A stretch of 64,000 nucleotides of DNA, from the NCBI RefSeq assembly GCF_019890635.1, contig NZ_JAIOAB010000012.1, forward strand, positions 62,001 to 126,000. Direction: 5' to 3'. A program made the position numbers and the translations under genes. Positions 7,207 to 16,805 of the stretch are shown piece after piece. The notes beneath the pieces were generated by a model. It was not told the origin of the DNA and did not search any database. It was given only the letters and a program-made list of their open reading frames with translations. How positions within the stretch are numbered: the stretch's first letter is position 1; each line of letters starts with the position of its first letter. The stretch comes from Streptomyces sennicomposti (lineage in GTDB: Bacteria > Actinomycetota > Actinomycetes > Streptomycetales > Streptomycetaceae).

Positions 7207-10200
7207 TTCTGGTCGTCCTCCAAGTCGCCCTCGAGCTCCAGATAGGTGGCGCGCAGCCGCTCCAGCGTGTCCGCGTCCGGCTCCGCCCACAGCCCCCGGT
7301 CCGCCGCCTCCAGGAGCCGTTCCGTGATGCCGCGCAGCGCCCACGGGTTGGACTTCTTCATGAAGTCCCGGTTCTCCGCGTCGAAGACGTACTCGGCGCT
7401 GAGCTTCTCGTACATCCAGTCGTCCACCACGCCCGCCGTGGCGTCGTAGCCGAAGAGGTAGTCGACCGTGGCCGCCATCTCGAAGGCGCCCTTGTAGCCG
7501 TGCCGGCGCATGGCCGCCATCCAGCGCGGGTTGACCACGCGGGCGCGGAACACCCGGTGCGTCTCCTCGCCCAGCGTGCGGGTCTTGACCTGGTCGGGTG
7601 TCGCCGAGTCGCCGACGTACGCCTCCGGGGACTCCCCGGTGAGGTGTCGGACCATCGCCACCATGCCGCCGTGGTACTGGAAGTAGTCGTCGGCATCAGC
7701 GATGTCATGTTCTCTCGTGTCGACGTTCTTCGCCGCCACCGCGATCCGCCGGAACGCCGTCTCCATGTCGCCGCGCGCCGCCCGCCCGTCGAGCCCGCGC
7801 CCGTAGGCGTAACCGCCCCACACCGCGTACACCTCGGCGAGGTCCGCGTCCGAGCGCCAGTTGCGGGCGTCGATCAGCGGCAGCAGGCCCGCGCCGTACG
7901 CGCCCGGCTTGGAGCCGAAGATCCGGGCCGTGGCACGCCGCCGGTCGCCGTGCTCGGCGGTGTCCTCGTCGGCGTGCGCGCGTACGTAGTTGGACTCGGC
8001 GGGCTCCTCCAGCTCGGCCACCGCCCGCACCGCGTCGTCGATCAGCCCGACGACGTGCGGGAACGCGTCCCGGAAGAAGCCGGAGATGCGGACCGTGACG
8101 TCGATGCGCGGCCGGCCCAGCTCCTCCAGCGGCACCACCTCGAACCCGGTCACCCGGCGCGAGGCGTCGTCCCACACCGGGCGGCACCCCAGCAGCGCGA
8201 GGATCTCGGCGATGTCGTCGCCCTGGGTGCGCATCGCGGAGGTGCCCCACACGGTGAGGCCGACGGACTTCGGGTACGCGCCGGTGTCGGTCAGGTACCG
8301 CTGCACCAGCGAGTCCGCCAGCGACTGGCCGACCTCCCAACTCAGCCTGGACGGAATCGCCTTGGGGTCGACGGAGTAGAAGTTGCGGCCGGTCGGCAGG
8401 ACGTTGACCAGGCCGCGGGTCGGCGAGCCGGACGGACCGGCCGGGACGTAACCGCCGTCCAGCGCCCGCAGGATGTGCCCGATCTCGTCCGTGGTGCGGG
8501 CGAGCCGCGGTACGACCTCGGTGCAGGCGAACTCCAGCACCGCGACCGCCTCGGGCAGTTCGGCGCCCAGCACCTCCCGCACCAGGGCGGCGCCGTCGGC
8601 CGCCGCCCAGCCGCGCTCCTCCATGCCCTCCGCGATCCGCCGGCACAGCTGCTCCAGCAGGTCGATCGCGTCGGCGGCCGACCGCGCCGGCCCCTCCACC
8701 AGGTCCGTCAGCTCCACCGGGACCTTCACCGGGGCGCCCGGCTCGGCCAGCAACTCCTTCTCCACCAGCCCGAAATGGGCGGCGAGCGAGGCCCGCAGAC
8801 CGGGCAGCGCGTTGGCCTGGCCGCCCCACACCTGGGAGGCGCGCAGCACCGCGAGAACCAGGTTCACCCGGGGCTCGCCGACCGGCCCGCCGCCGAGGAT
8901 GTGCAGGCCGTCGCGGATCTGCACGTCCTTGATCTCGCACAGATAGCCGTCGATGTGCATGACGAACTCGTCGAACGCCTCGTCGTCCGGCTGCTCGTTC
9001 ACGTGCAGGTCGTGATGCAGCTCGGCGGCCTTGACCAGCGTCCAGATCTGGGCGCGGACGGCCGGGGCCTTGGCCGGGTCCAGGTCGGAGACGAGGGCGT
9101 ACTCGTCCAGGAGCTGTTCCAGCTTGGCCAGGTCGCCGTAGGTGTCGGCGCGGGCCATCGGCGGGACGAGGTGGTCGACCACGGTGGCGTGGCCGCGCCG
9201 CTTGGCCTGGGTGCCCTCGCCCGGGTCGTTGACGATGAACGGGTAGATCAGCGGGAGTTCGCCGAGGACCGCGTCCGGGGCGCACCCCGCGCTCAGACCG
9301 AGGCCCTTGCCCGGCAGCCACTCCATCGTGCCGTGCTTGCCCATGTGCACGATCGCGTCCGCGCCGAAACTGTTGTCCAGCCAGCGGTAGGCCGCCAAGT
9401 AGTGGTGGGAGGGCGGCATGTCGGGGTCGTGGTAGATCGCGATGGGGTTCTCGCCGAAGCCGCGCGGCGGCTGGATCATCACGACGACGTTCCCGAACCG
9501 CAGGGAGGCGAGCACGATGTCCTCGCCGTCGACGTACAGGGAGCCCGGCGGCTCGCCCCACGCCTCGGTCATCGCCTCGCGCAGCTCCGGGTCGAGCCGC
9601 GCGAACCACGCCTGATAGTCGGCGAGGGGCACGCGCGCGGGCGCGGCGGCGAGCTGCTCCTCGGTCAGCCACTCCACGTCGTGGCCGCCGGCCTCGATCA
9701 GCCGGTGGATCAACTCGTCGCCGTGGTCCGGGTATTCGGTCAGCGCGTACCCGGCGTCGCGCAACGCGTCCAGGACGCGTACCGCGGAGGCGGGGGTGTC
9801 GAGGCCGACCGCGTTGCCGACGCGGGAGTGCTTGGTCGGGTAGGCGGTGAAGACGAGGGCGACCTTCTTCTCGGCGTTCGGCTTGTGCCCGAGGCGGGCG
9901 TGCCGTACGGCGATCCCGGCGACGCGGGCGGCCCGCTCGGGGTCGGCGACGTACACCGGCACGTCGTCCGGGCCCTGTTCCTTGAAGGAGAACGGGACGG
10001 TGATCAGCCGCCCGTCGAACTCGGGGATCGCGACCTGCATCGCCGCGTCCATCGGCGACAGGGCGGCGTCCGACCCGTCCCAGGCGGCCCGCGAGGACGT
10101 GAGGCAAAGCCCTTGCAGAACGGGGATGTTCAGGTCGGCGAGCGCGCCGATGTCCCAGGCCTCCTCGTCGCCGCCGGCCGACGCCTGCGAGGCGTGCGTG

Positions 10201-10856
10201 CCGCCGGCCGCGAGCACGGTGGCGACGAGTGCGTCCGTCCCGGCCAGCAGCTCGTACAGGGCCGGGTCGGCGCCGCGCAGCGAACCGCAGTACACCGGCA
10301 GGGCGTTGGCGCCGTGCGTCTCGATCGCCTCGCACAGGGTGTCCACGAAGGCGGTGTTGCCGCTGAGTTCGTGGGCGCGGTAGAAGAGCACGCCGACGGT
10401 GGGCCGGCCCGGCGTGAGGGCGCGGTCGCCGTGGACGCCGAACTCCGGCATCTTCCGGGGCTCCTCGAAGCCCTCGCCGGTCAGCAGCACCGTGTCGGAC
10501 AGGAACCGGGCCAGCTCGGTGAGGTTGGCGGGGCCGCCCTCGACGAGGTAGCGCAGCGCCTCGGCCACCACACCGGCCGGGACGGACGACTCGGCCATCA
10601 GCTCCGCGTCCGGCACGGTCTCGCCGCCCAGCAGCACGGTCGGCACCCCGGACGCCTTCAGGGCCGCCAGCCCGTCCTCCCAGGCCCGCTTGCCGCCGAG
10701 CAGCCGTACGACGGCGATGTCCGCGCCGTCCAGCAGCGCGGGCAGCTCGGCGGCCACGTCCACGCGGGTCGGGTTGCCGATCCGGTAGGCCGCGCCGGAG
10801 GCCCGGGCCGCCAGGAGATCGGTGTCGGCGGTCGACAACAACAACACTGTGCTCAT
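7203..10856 (-). CDS. cobN: Cobaltochelatase subunit CobN
   Basis: 1217 residues, typical of CobN and the related BchH/ChlH large subunits. It binds hydrogenobyrinic acid a,c-diamide and inserts cobalt with ATP hydrolysis by its AAA+ partner. The conserved [15 protein letters not shown] lies near residues 502-516, with further family blocks around [10 protein letters not shown] and [15 protein letters not shown] text (here [12 protein letters not shown]). The ATG at 10856 overlaps the cobQ stop (ATGA, 10853-10856), which settles the start although the frame is open further upstream. The following chelatase gene starts inside its stop codon. CobN marks the oxygen-dependent, late-cobalt route. 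Confidence 0.96.
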   Translation of the reverse strand: MSTVLLLSTADTDLLAARASGAAYRIGNPTRVDVAAELPALLDGADIAVVRLLGGKRAWEDGLAALKASGVPTVLLGGETVPDAELMAESSVPAGVVAEALRYLVEGGPANLTELARFLSDTVLLTGEGFEEPRKMPEFGVHGDRALTPGRPTVGVLFYRAHELSGNTAFVDTLCEAIETHGANALPVYCGSLRGADPALYELLAGTDALVATVLAAGGTHASQASAGGDEEAWDIGALADLNIPVLQGLCLTSSRAAWDGSDAALSPMDAAMQVAIPEFDGRLITVPFSFKEQGPDDVPVYVADPERAARVAGIAVRHARLGHKPNAEKKVALVFTAYPTKHSRVGNAVGLDTPASAVRVLDALRDAGYALTEYPDHGDELIHRLIEAGGHDVEWLTEEQLAAAPARVPLADYQAWFARLDPELREAMTEAWGEPPGSLYVDGEDIVLASLRFGNVVVMIQPPRGFGENPIAIYHDPDMPPSHHYLAAYRWLDNSFGADAIVHMGKHGTMEWLPGKGLGLSAGCAPDAVLGELPLIYPFIVNDPGEGTQAKRRGHATVVDHLVPPMARADTYGDLAKLEQLLDEYALVSDLDPAKAPAVRAQIWTLVKAAELHHDLHVNEQPDDEAFDEFVMHIDGYLCEIKDVQIRDGLHILGGGPVGEPRVNLVLAVLRASQVWGGQANALPGLRASLAAHFGLVEKELLAEPGAPVKVPVELTDLVEGPARSAADAIDLLEQLCRRIAEGMEERGWAAADGAALVREVLGAELPEAVAVLEFACTEVVPRLARTTDEIGHILRALDGGYVPAGPSGSPTRGLVNVLPTGRNFYSVDPKAIPSRLSWEVGQSLADSLVQRYLTDTGAYPKSVGLTVWGTSAMRTQGDDIAEILALLGCRPVWDDASRRVTGFEVVPLEELGRPRIDVTVRISGFFRDAFPHVVGLIDDAVRAVAELEEPAESNYVRAHADEDTAEHGDRRRATARIFGSKPGAYGAGLLPLIDARNWRSDADLAEVYAVWGGYAYGRGLDGRAARGDMETAFRRIAVAAKNVDTREHDIADADDYFQYHGGMVAMVRHLTGESPEAYVGDSATPDQVKTRTLGEETHRVFRARVVNPRWMAAMRRHGYKGAFEMAATVDYLFGYDATAGVVDDWMYEKLSAEYVFDAENRDFMKKSNPWALRGITERLLEAADRGLWAEPDADTLERLRATYLELEGDLEDDQK

Positions 10857-12361
10857 GCGGGCGCTCCCGGTGGGATGAAGGGCAGTCCTTGCGGCGCGCC
10901 GGACTCGATGAGCCGCCACAGCGCGTCCGTGTCCGCGTGCTGTTCGATGAGGTCGCCGAGCCGGTCGAGCTGCTCCTCGCGCAGCGCGGCGAACGAGGTG
11001 TCGGGCGCGGGGGTGAAGCGGCGGCCCGCGGCGGCGGCCACCTCGCGCAGGAAGGCGCGCCGGAAGCCGTCCGACTCCAGCGAGCCGTGCCAGTGGGTGC
11101 CCCACACGGCGCCGACCCGGCAGCCGTCCAGGAAGGGTTCGCCGCCTTCGACGGTGGCCACCCCGTGGTGGATCTCGTACCCCTCGACCGGCTCGCCGAG
11201 GGCGTGCCCGGACGGCCGGGTGAGGGTCTTCTCGCGGGCGAACCGCACCCGCACGGGCAGCAGTCCGAGGCCCGCGACCGCGCCGGCGCGCGACTCGACG
11301 TCGTCCTCGATGCGCTCGCCGAGGATCTGGAAGCCGCCGCAGACGCCGAGCACCGGCCGCCCCTCGGCGGCCCGGCGGACCAGGGCGTCGGCGAGGCCCC
11401 GCTCGCGCAGCCAGCGCAGCGCGCGGACCGTGCCGCGGGTGCCGGGGACCACGACCAGGTCCGCGTCGGCCAGTTCCTCCGGGCGGTCCACGAACCGCAC
11501 CACGACGCCCGGTTCGGCGGCCAGCGCGTCCACGTCGGTGAAGTTGGACATCAGCGGGATCGCGCAGACCGCGACGCGCAGCACGTCCTCGCCGACCGGC
11601 GCCGCGACGACGGACTCCCGCACGGCGCCGCGCAGGGAGACCCGGAGGCCGTCCTCCTCGTCGATGCCGAGCCCGTGCCGGAACGGCAGCACGCCGTAGG
11701 TGTGCCGGCCGGTCAGCCCGTGCAGCATGTCGAGGCCGGGTTCGAGCAGCGAGACGTCGCCGCGGAACTTGTTGACGAGGAACCCGGCGACCAGTTCCTG
11801 GTCCTCGGGGGACAGCAGGGCGAGGGTGCCGAAGAAGGAGGCGAAGACGCCGCCGCGGTCGATGTCGCCGACGACGAGCACCGGCAGCCGCGCGCCGCGC
11901 GCGATGCCCATGTTGACGATGTCGGTCCGGCGCAGGTTGATCTCCGCCGGGCTGCCCGCCCCCTCACAGATCACCGCGTCATACGTGCCCCGCAGCTCGG
12001 CCAGGCAGTCCAGCACGGTGCCCAGGAGCTTCTGCTGCCGCCCGCCGTGGTAGCCGCGGGCGCTCAGCTCGCCGACCGGCTTGCCGAGCAGCACCACCTG
12101 GCTGCTCTGCTCGCCGCCCGGCTTGAGCAGCACCGGGTTCATCAGCGCGGTCGGCTCGATCCGGCACGCCTGCGCCTGCATGGCCTGCGCGCGGCCGATC
12201 TCGGCGCCCTCGCGGGTGACGAAGGAGTTCAGGGACATGTTCTGCGCCTTGAACGGCGCGACCTTGACGCCCTGGCGGACCAGCCACCGGCAGATCCCGG
12301 CGGTGACGACGCTCTTCCCGGCGTCGGAGGTGGTGCCGGCGACGAGCAGACCGCCGCTCAT
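10853..12361 (-). CDS. cobQ: Cobyric acid synthase
   Basis: 502 residues, the normal CobQ length. It makes the four remaining side-chain amides of adenosylcobyrinic acid a,c-diamide using glutamine and ATP. The N-terminal dethiobiotin-synthase-like ATPase has [10 protein letters not shown] (8-17), followed by [10 protein letters not shown]. The C-terminal class I amidotransferase has nucleophile Cys341 in [12 protein letters not shown] and a catalytic-type His in [14 protein letters not shown]. The ATG at 12361 overlaps the cbiB stop (ATGA, 12358-12361). The open frame extends into cbiB on the same strand, but that part is not this gene. Confidence 0.97.
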   Translation of the reverse strand: MSGGLLVAGTTSDAGKSVVTAGICRWLVRQGVKVAPFKAQNMSLNSFVTREGAEIGRAQAMQAQACRIEPTALMNPVLLKPGGEQSSQVVLLGKPVGELSARGYHGGRQQKLLGTVLDCLAELRGTYDAVICEGAGSPAEINLRRTDIVNMGIARGARLPVLVVGDIDRGGVFASFFGTLALLSPEDQELVAGFLVNKFRGDVSLLEPGLDMLHGLTGRHTYGVLPFRHGLGIDEEDGLRVSLRGAVRESVVAAPVGEDVLRVAVCAIPLMSNFTDVDALAAEPGVVVRFVDRPEELADADLVVVPGTRGTVRALRWLRERGLADALVRRAAEGRPVLGVCGGFQILGERIEDDVESRAGAVAGLGLLPVRVRFAREKTLTRPSGHALGEPVEGYEIHHGVATVEGGEPFLDGCRVGAVWGTHWHGSLESDGFRRAFLREVAAAAGRRFTPAPDTSFAALREEQLDRLGDLIEQHADTDALWRLIESGAPQGLPFIPPGAPA

Positions 12362-13533
12362 GAGGTACGTCCCTTCGTCGCGGGGGTGCGGGGGAGACGG
12401 CCGCCGTTCGGCGCTGCGGCCGCGGGGCGGCTGCCGTTCGGCGGGGCGGCCGGGAGACGGCCGCCGTTCGACGCGGCGGCCGGGAGGGGGCTGCCGTTCG
12501 ACGGGACGGCCGGGAGGCGGCTGTCCTTCCGCCGAGTGCGCGCGGGGCGCGGGCTGTCGGGCGGCGTCGCGAGGCCGCGGCCGTTCTTCAGCGAGGTGAG
12601 GAGACGGCCGCCCAGGAGGCGTGCGCCGGCGCAGACGCCGAGCGCGAGCCAGCTCACGCGCCGGGAGAGGCGTACGGCCCGGTCGATGTCCCCCACCTGG
12701 ACGGCGCGCCCGTCGCCGTTGAGCACCGGGCGGTGCTCCACGCGCCCCCCGTACGACAGGGTGCCGCCCAGCCGCACGCCGAGCGCGCCCGCGAACGAGG
12801 CCTCGACCGGACCGGCGTTGGGGCTCGGGTGCCTGTCGGCGTCTTCGCGCCAGGCCCGCAGGGCGCCGCGCGGATCGCCGCCGGCCACGGTGGCCAGGAC
12901 GGCGGTCAGCCGCGCGCCCGGCCAGCCGGCCACGTCGTCCAGCCGGGCGGAGGCCCAGCCGTAGCGGCGGTGGCGGGGCGACTTGTGGCCGACCATCGCG
13001 TCGAGCGTGTTGACCGCCCGGAACCCGAGGAGCCCCGGCACGCCCGCGACGGCGCCCCAGACGAGCGCGCCGACCACCGCGTCGGAGGTGTTCTCGGCGA
13101 CCGACTCGACCACGGCGCGGGCGATCCCGTCGGCGTCCAGCGCCTGCGGATCGCGCCCGCACAGGTGCGGCAGCCGGGCCCGGGCGGCCTCGACGTCGCC
13201 GGACTCCAGGGCTCGCCCGATGGCGCGGGCCTCGCGGGCGAGCGACGTGCCGCCCACGACGGACCAGGTGGCGATGCCGGTCAGCGCGGCGGAGGCGGTG
13301 GGGGAGGTGCGGACGGCGCGGGCGGCGACGACGCCGAGCGCGGCGGCGCCGCCCGCGCACACGGCGGTGTGCAGGGCGCCCCACCCGCGGTGGTCCCGCC
13401 ACAGCACGCGTTCCACGGCGCCCGCGGCACGGCCGAACGCGGCGACCGGGTGCCCGCGGCGCGGATCGCCGAGGAGGAGGTCGCCGAGGAGGCCGGCGGC
13501 GGCGCCGTACGCGAAGACGCGATCGGCACCCAT
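12358..13533 (-). CDS. cbiB: Adenosylcobinamide-phosphate synthase (CbiB/CobD)
   Basis: 391 residues. This membrane protein joins the aminopropanol arm to adenosylcobyric acid. Features include [21 protein letters not shown] near the start, [18 protein letters not shown] (about 147-164) and [26 protein letters not shown], all family hallmarks. The core seems to end near residue 315. The last ~75 residues are a repetitive Pro/Asn/Gly/Arg tail coded by five 30-nt tandem units, not needed in other CbiB proteins. It is the first gene after the cobalamin riboswitch, and its stop overlaps the cobQ start. Confidence 0.93.
   Translation of the reverse strand: MGADRVFAYGAAAGLLGDLLLGDPRRGHPVAAFGRAAGAVERVLWRDHRGWGALHTAVCAGGAAALGVVAARAVRTSPTASAALTGIATWSVVGGTSLAREARAIGRALESGDVEAARARLPHLCGRDPQALDADGIARAVVESVAENTSDAVVGALVWGAVAGVPGLLGFRAVNTLDAMVGHKSPRHRRYGWASARLDDVAGWPGARLTAVLATVAGGDPRGALRAWREDADRHPSPNAGPVEASFAGALGVRLGGTLSYGGRVEHRPVLNGDGRAVQVGDIDRAVRLSRRVSWLALGVCAGARLLGGRLLTSLKNGRGLATPPDSPRPARTRRKDSRLPAVPSNGSPLPAAASNGGRLPAAPPNGSRPAAAAPNGGRLPRTPATKGRTS
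12391..12540. repeat. Five tandem 30-nt units coding the CbiB C-terminal tail
   Basis: Units begin at 12391, 12421, 12451, 12481 and 12511. Each carries a CTGCCGTTCG- or CCGCCGTTCG-like core in the same place, with the last the most diverged. They translate on the minus strand to a decapeptide of the type [10 protein letters not shown]. The phase is preserved across all five. Confidence 0.9.
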
Positions 13534-13629
13534 CGGGTCAGCCCGCCGCGGGGGCGGTCAGGGGTTCGTCGCTGGTGACTCTCGGTCGGCAGCCGCGCAT
13601 GGCGATATGTCCTCACTCAGGGTGTCCAC

Positions 13630-13750
13630 GCCCTGGTTCGACGAGACCGGCGGTGAGAGTTCCTGGCTCCCAGGGGTTCTTCCCCCGGTCACAGTGGCGG
13701 GACCGCGCCGGATTCACACCGGGCTTCCTCTCCTGCCGCCGTACATGGCC
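13630..13750 (-). promoter_or_regulatory. Cobalamin riboswitch
   Basis: Read on the minus strand this holds the conserved segments of the adenosylcobalamin aptamer in order: GAAGCCCGGTGTGAATCC (13710-13727), GCCACTGTGACC (13687-13698) and GGAGCCAGGAACTCTCACCG (13651-13670). The boundaries are approximate. It lies about 100 nt upstream of cbiB and points towards the cob operon. Ligand binding in this class usually hides the ribosome site or favours termination, so B12 should repress the whole cbiB-cobI operon. Confidence 0.93.
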
Positions 13751-14059
13751 CCGGCAGTCCACCACGCCCCGCGAACACCCGTCAACTTGCCGTTGACCTG
13801 CATCGCACGACTGAGATGAGGCCCACACCGGCCCCGCGCCGGCGCGCGCGGCCCACGCCCTCCCCGCGCTCCTCCCCACGCCGCGCACGCGCCCGCTTAC
13901 GCCCCGGCGCGCAGCCGTGGCTCCCGCCCCGCGCCGCGCCCCGGACACGGCTCCGCCCCGCGCCGGCCGCTCGGTGGCGGGCCTCGCGCGGGGCGGGGGA
14001 GGGGGACGGAAGGCGGTCAGGACGCGGGCCGGGACCGGTTCGGAGCCGGACCTTGCCCG
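13751..14059. other. Non-coding GC-rich spacer between riboswitch and phosphate operon end
   Basis: The left part should contain the promoter of the cob operon on the minus strand, but no convincing -10/-35 pair stands out. The rest is C/G-rich low-complexity sequence in which I see no gene. Confidence 0.6.
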
Positions 14060-14151
14060 CGACCGGAGTCCGGGCTCAGTCCTTGCCCATGGCCAGGGCC
14101 GAGGCTCAGCCCCTGCCCTCGACCGGAGTCCGGGCTCAGCCCTTGCCCATG
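14060..14151. repeat. Direct repeat duplicating the 3' end of the small membrane gene
   Basis: A 32-nt block (14060-14091) recurs at 14120-14151 exactly 60 nt away with one mismatch (T14080 versus C14140). It contains GACCGGAGTCCGGGCTCAG. The right copy holds the stop codon and last codons of the gene at 14136-14366; the left copy is its downstream duplicate. Confidence 0.85.
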
Positions 14152-14366
14152 ATCAGGTAGATGCCGTAGCCGACCGCCGCGGCGCACGCCGCGAAGCAGA
14201 CGTACGCGCCGGTGACGGCGAGCGCCCCGCCGCCGTCGCCGGCGGCCACGGCCCGCTCGCGGCGGGAGAGGCCGGCGATGCCGAGGGTGAACAGGGCCAC
14301 GAGGCCCACGGTGACCACGAGGCTGACGCCGAAGACGGAGCCGAGAGCTGCCCAGTCGATCTTCAT
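14136..14366 (-). CDS. Small membrane protein next to Pit transporter
   Basis: 76 residues with two hydrophobic segments (about 8-33 and 50-73) and a short charged loop with SRRERAVAAGD between them. I do not know its function. It begins 34 nt after the phosphate transporter stop, on the same strand, so it is very probably co-transcribed from the PHO-box promoter. A small two-helix partner next to a Pit transporter is conserved in streptomycetes as far as I recall. The ATG at 14366 has GGAAGCATCACC upstream, giving an acceptable ribosome site. The sequence past its stop is duplicated 60 nt downstream. Confidence 0.8.
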   Translation of the reverse strand: MKIDWAALGSVFGVSLVVTVGLVALFTLGIAGLSRRERAVAAGDGGGALAVTGAYVCFAACAAAVGYGIYLIMGKG

Positions 14367-14400
14367 GGTGATGCTTCCTTGGGAGGCCGGGGTGCGGGGC

Positions 14401-15819
14401 TCAGACGGCTGCGGACGGCGGCACCGCCGCGCTCGCGGGGGTCGCCGAGGACGCCGGGTCGGTGCGCGGCGCGGACGCCGGGGCGGGGATGGTCGCCGCG
14501 AGGTCCTCGGCGAGCAGGGCGGCGGCCGGGGCCGCGCCGATCGGGGCGGCGAGCGCTGGGGCGGGGGAGCCGACGGCCTGCGCCGGGACGTTCAGGGCGT
14601 GCGCCGGGGGCTGGGTGGCCTGCGCCGGGAACTCCAGGACCGGGGCCGGGGCCGACGGCGGCGGGGCCACGGCGGCGATCGCCTGGGTCACCACGCCGGC
14701 CGGCTCCTCGGAAGCGGCGGGGGCCGCGGTGACGTTGGTGTGGTCGACGACCTGACGGCGGGAGATCTTCCAGATCGCCGCGGAGGAGGCGACGAGGAAC
14801 ACGGCGACCAGCGCGGTGCCCCAGTCGCCGAGGCCCGTCACGGCCTCCGCGCCCGCGCCCACCAGCGCCGCGGCGGGCAGCGTCAGCACCCAGGCGATGG
14901 CCATCCGGCCCGCGGTGGACCAGCGGACCACGCCGCCCTTGCGGCCGAGCCCGGCGCCCATCACCGAACCGGAGACGACGTGCGTGGTGGAGAGCGAGAA
15001 GCCCAGGTGGGAGGAGGCCAGGATCGCGGCCGCCGAGCTGGTCTGCGCGGCGAAGCCCTGCTGCGGCTGGAGGTCGGTCAGACCCGTGCCCATGGTGCGG
15101 ATGATGCGCCAGCCGCCGATGTACGTGCCGAGCGCGATGGCCAGGCCCGCGGAGAGGATCACCCAGGTGGGAGGGTTGGAGCCGGGGGCGATGGCGCCGC
15201 CGGCGATCAGCGCGAGGGTGATGATGCCCATCGTCTTCTGCGCGTCGTTGGTGCCGTGGGCGAGCGAGACCAGACCCGCGGAGGCGATCTGCCCGGCCCG
15301 GTGGCCCTTTTCGGCCGCCTTGCCGTCGGACTTCGCGCCGATCGTGTACGACAGCCGGGTCGCGGCCAGCGCGGCGACGCCCGCGACGACCGGGGCGGCG
15401 ACGGCCGGGATCATGACCTTGGTGACCAGCACCCCGCCGTGCACCGCGCCGAAGCCGGCGGAGGCGACGGTGGCGCCGATCAGGCCGCCCATGAGGGCGT
15501 GCGAGGAACTGGACGGGAGCCCGACCAGCCAGGTCAGCAGATTCCAGAGGATCGCGCCGACCAGGGCGGCGAAGATGACCTCGGGACGGATGCCGGCCTC
15601 GTCGACGAGGCCCTTGGAGATCGTGTTCGCGACCTCTACGGAGAGGAAGGCGCCCACCAGGTTCAGCGCGGCCGACATGGCCACCGCGACCTTGGGCTTG
15701 AGCGCGCCGGTGGAGATGGTGGTGGCCATCGCGTTGGCGGTGTCGTGGAAACCGTTCGTGAAATCGAACGCGAGTGCGGTTATCACCACGATCGCGAGGA
15801 TCAGCGAGAAGCTTTCCAT
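14401..15819 (-). CDS. pit: Inorganic phosphate transporter, PiT family
   Basis: 472 residues and about ten membrane segments. The signature PiT half-repeats are clear: DFTNGFHDTANAMATTI (19-35) near the N-terminus and SLAHGTNDAQKTMG in the second half. PiT proteins take up metal-phosphate complexes with protons. After about residue 345 comes an Ala/Pro-rich cytoplasmic tail of some 120 residues, longer than in minimal PiT proteins and of low complexity. A PHO box lies 49-70 nt upstream of the ATG, so PhoR-PhoP control under low phosphate is expected. This matches pitH2 of S. coelicolor, which I recall is PhoP-dependent. Confidence 0.95.
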   Translation of the reverse strand: MESFSLILAIVVITALAFDFTNGFHDTANAMATTISTGALKPKVAVAMSAALNLVGAFLSVEVANTISKGLVDEAGIRPEVIFAALVGAILWNLLTWLVGLPSSSSHALMGGLIGATVASAGFGAVHGGVLVTKVMIPAVAAPVVAGVAALAATRLSYTIGAKSDGKAAEKGHRAGQIASAGLVSLAHGTNDAQKTMGIITLALIAGGAIAPGSNPPTWVILSAGLAIALGTYIGGWRIIRTMGTGLTDLQPQQGFAAQTSSAAAILASSHLGFSLSTTHVVSGSVMGAGLGRKGGVVRWSTAGRMAIAWVLTLPAAALVGAGAEAVTGLGDWGTALVAVFLVASSAAIWKISRRQVVDHTNVTAAPAASEEPAGVVTQAIAAVAPPPSAPAPVLEFPAQATQPPAHALNVPAQAVGSPAPALAAPIGAAPAAALLAEDLAATIPAPASAPRTDPASSATPASAAVPPSAAV

Positions 15820-15867
15820 TTACCCAGGCAATCGTTCGAGCGTCATTGGCTCGTTGAACGTAGGTAA

Positions 15868-15889
15868 CCAGGGTGAACGGAAGATGAAC
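15868..15889 (-). promoter_or_regulatory. PHO box (two 11-nt direct repeat units)
   Basis: On the minus strand the two adjacent units read GTTCATCTTCC (15889-15879) and GTTCACCCTGG (15878-15868), matching the GTTCAYYY core of Streptomyces PhoP sites in 11-nt register. A further GTTCAA core lies at 15859-15854 but out of phase. It sits just upstream of the Pit transporter gene. Confidence 0.8.
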
Positions 15890-15951
15890 TGAGCCGGTAT
15901 GGGCGGTGTCCGATTCTGTTGCCCACTTCACACCGCTGGCAGGATCACCGC

Positions 15952-16716
15952 ATGGCTGAAGAACAGGACGAACGAGACGGTCACCGTCCGGAGCCGAGCG
16001 GTCGCCGCGTGCCCCGGCCCGAGGAGGTCCGCGCCTGGCGGGACCTGGTGGCGACGGCCCGCCGTACCGTCGCCGACGGACTGGTCGTCGGCACCTCCGG
16101 CAACGTGTCGGTCCGGGTCGCGGACACCGTGCTGGTCACCCCGTCCGGCGTGCCCTACGACCGGCTCACCCCCGGCGACGTGACCGGCGTCGGCCTCGAC
16201 GGCCGCCAGGTGCTCGGCTCGCTCGTCCCGACCAGCGAGCTGCCCCTGCACCTTGCCGTCTACCGCGCCACCGACGCGGGCGCCGTCGTCCACACCCACG
16301 CCGTGCACGCCACGGCCGTCTCCACCCTCGTCCCCGAGCTGCCGCTCGTCCACTACATGGCCGGCGCCCTCGGCGGACCGGTGCGGGTCGCCCCGTACGC
16401 GACGTACGGCACCGAGGAACTGGCCGCGCACATGCTCCGGGCCCTCGACGGCCGCTCCGGCTGCCTCCTGCAGAACCACGGCACCCTCACCCACGGCGCC
16501 ACCCTCGACCAGGCGTACGACCGCACCGCCCAGCTGGAGTGGATGTGCCGCCTGTGGCTGACCGCCTCCGCCGTCCCCGGCCTGACCCCCTCCCTGCTCA
16601 CCCCCGAGCAACTGGAAGAGGCCACCCGCCGCCTGCGCGCCTACGGCCAGCCGCCCGCGAGCCGCGCCCCGGGCCCCCGGCCGGAAAACGAACCTCGTCC
16701 GCCCGCCCAGGGATGA
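15952..16716 (+). CDS. Class II aldolase/adducin family protein
   Basis: 254 residues. The fold of L-fuculose-phosphate/L-ribulose-phosphate aldolases and epimerases is indicated by GTSGNVSVR (48-56), TPSG (63-66), the acid Glu97 in SELPLH and the zinc ligands of HTHAVHA (114-120), with QNHGTLTHG further on. These residues bind a divalent metal and the phosphate of the substrate. All key residues are present, so it should be active, but the sugar is not predictable. The ATG at 15952 was chosen over the open frame upstream because homology starts just after it. It is divergent from the Pit operon and runs into the hydrolase gene. Confidence 0.88.
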   Translation: MAEEQDERDGHRPEPSGRRVPRPEEVRAWRDLVATARRTVADGLVVGTSGNVSVRVADTVLVTPSGVPYDRLTPGDVTGVGLDGRQVLGSLVPTSELPLHLAVYRATDAGAVVHTHAVHATAVSTLVPELPLVHYMAGALGGPVRVAPYATYGTEELAAHMLRALDGRSGCLLQNHGTLTHGATLDQAYDRTAQLEWMCRLWLTASAVPGLTPSLLTPEQLEEATRRLRAYGQPPASRAPGPRPENEPRPPAQG

Positions 16717-16805
16717 ACCCCGCTCATCCTGGAACCCGCAGGGGCATGTCACCCCGACCCTTCCTTCCGCTGGCCGGTGAGCCGGTACCCCGTGACACTG
16801 GTCCT

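Noticed and set aside
7500..11699. Long open frame on the + strand opposite cobN and cobQ
   Set aside because: Antisense shadow of GC-rich coding DNA; composition is His/Arg/Gly-rich with no motif, while the minus strand encodes clear CobN and CobQ.
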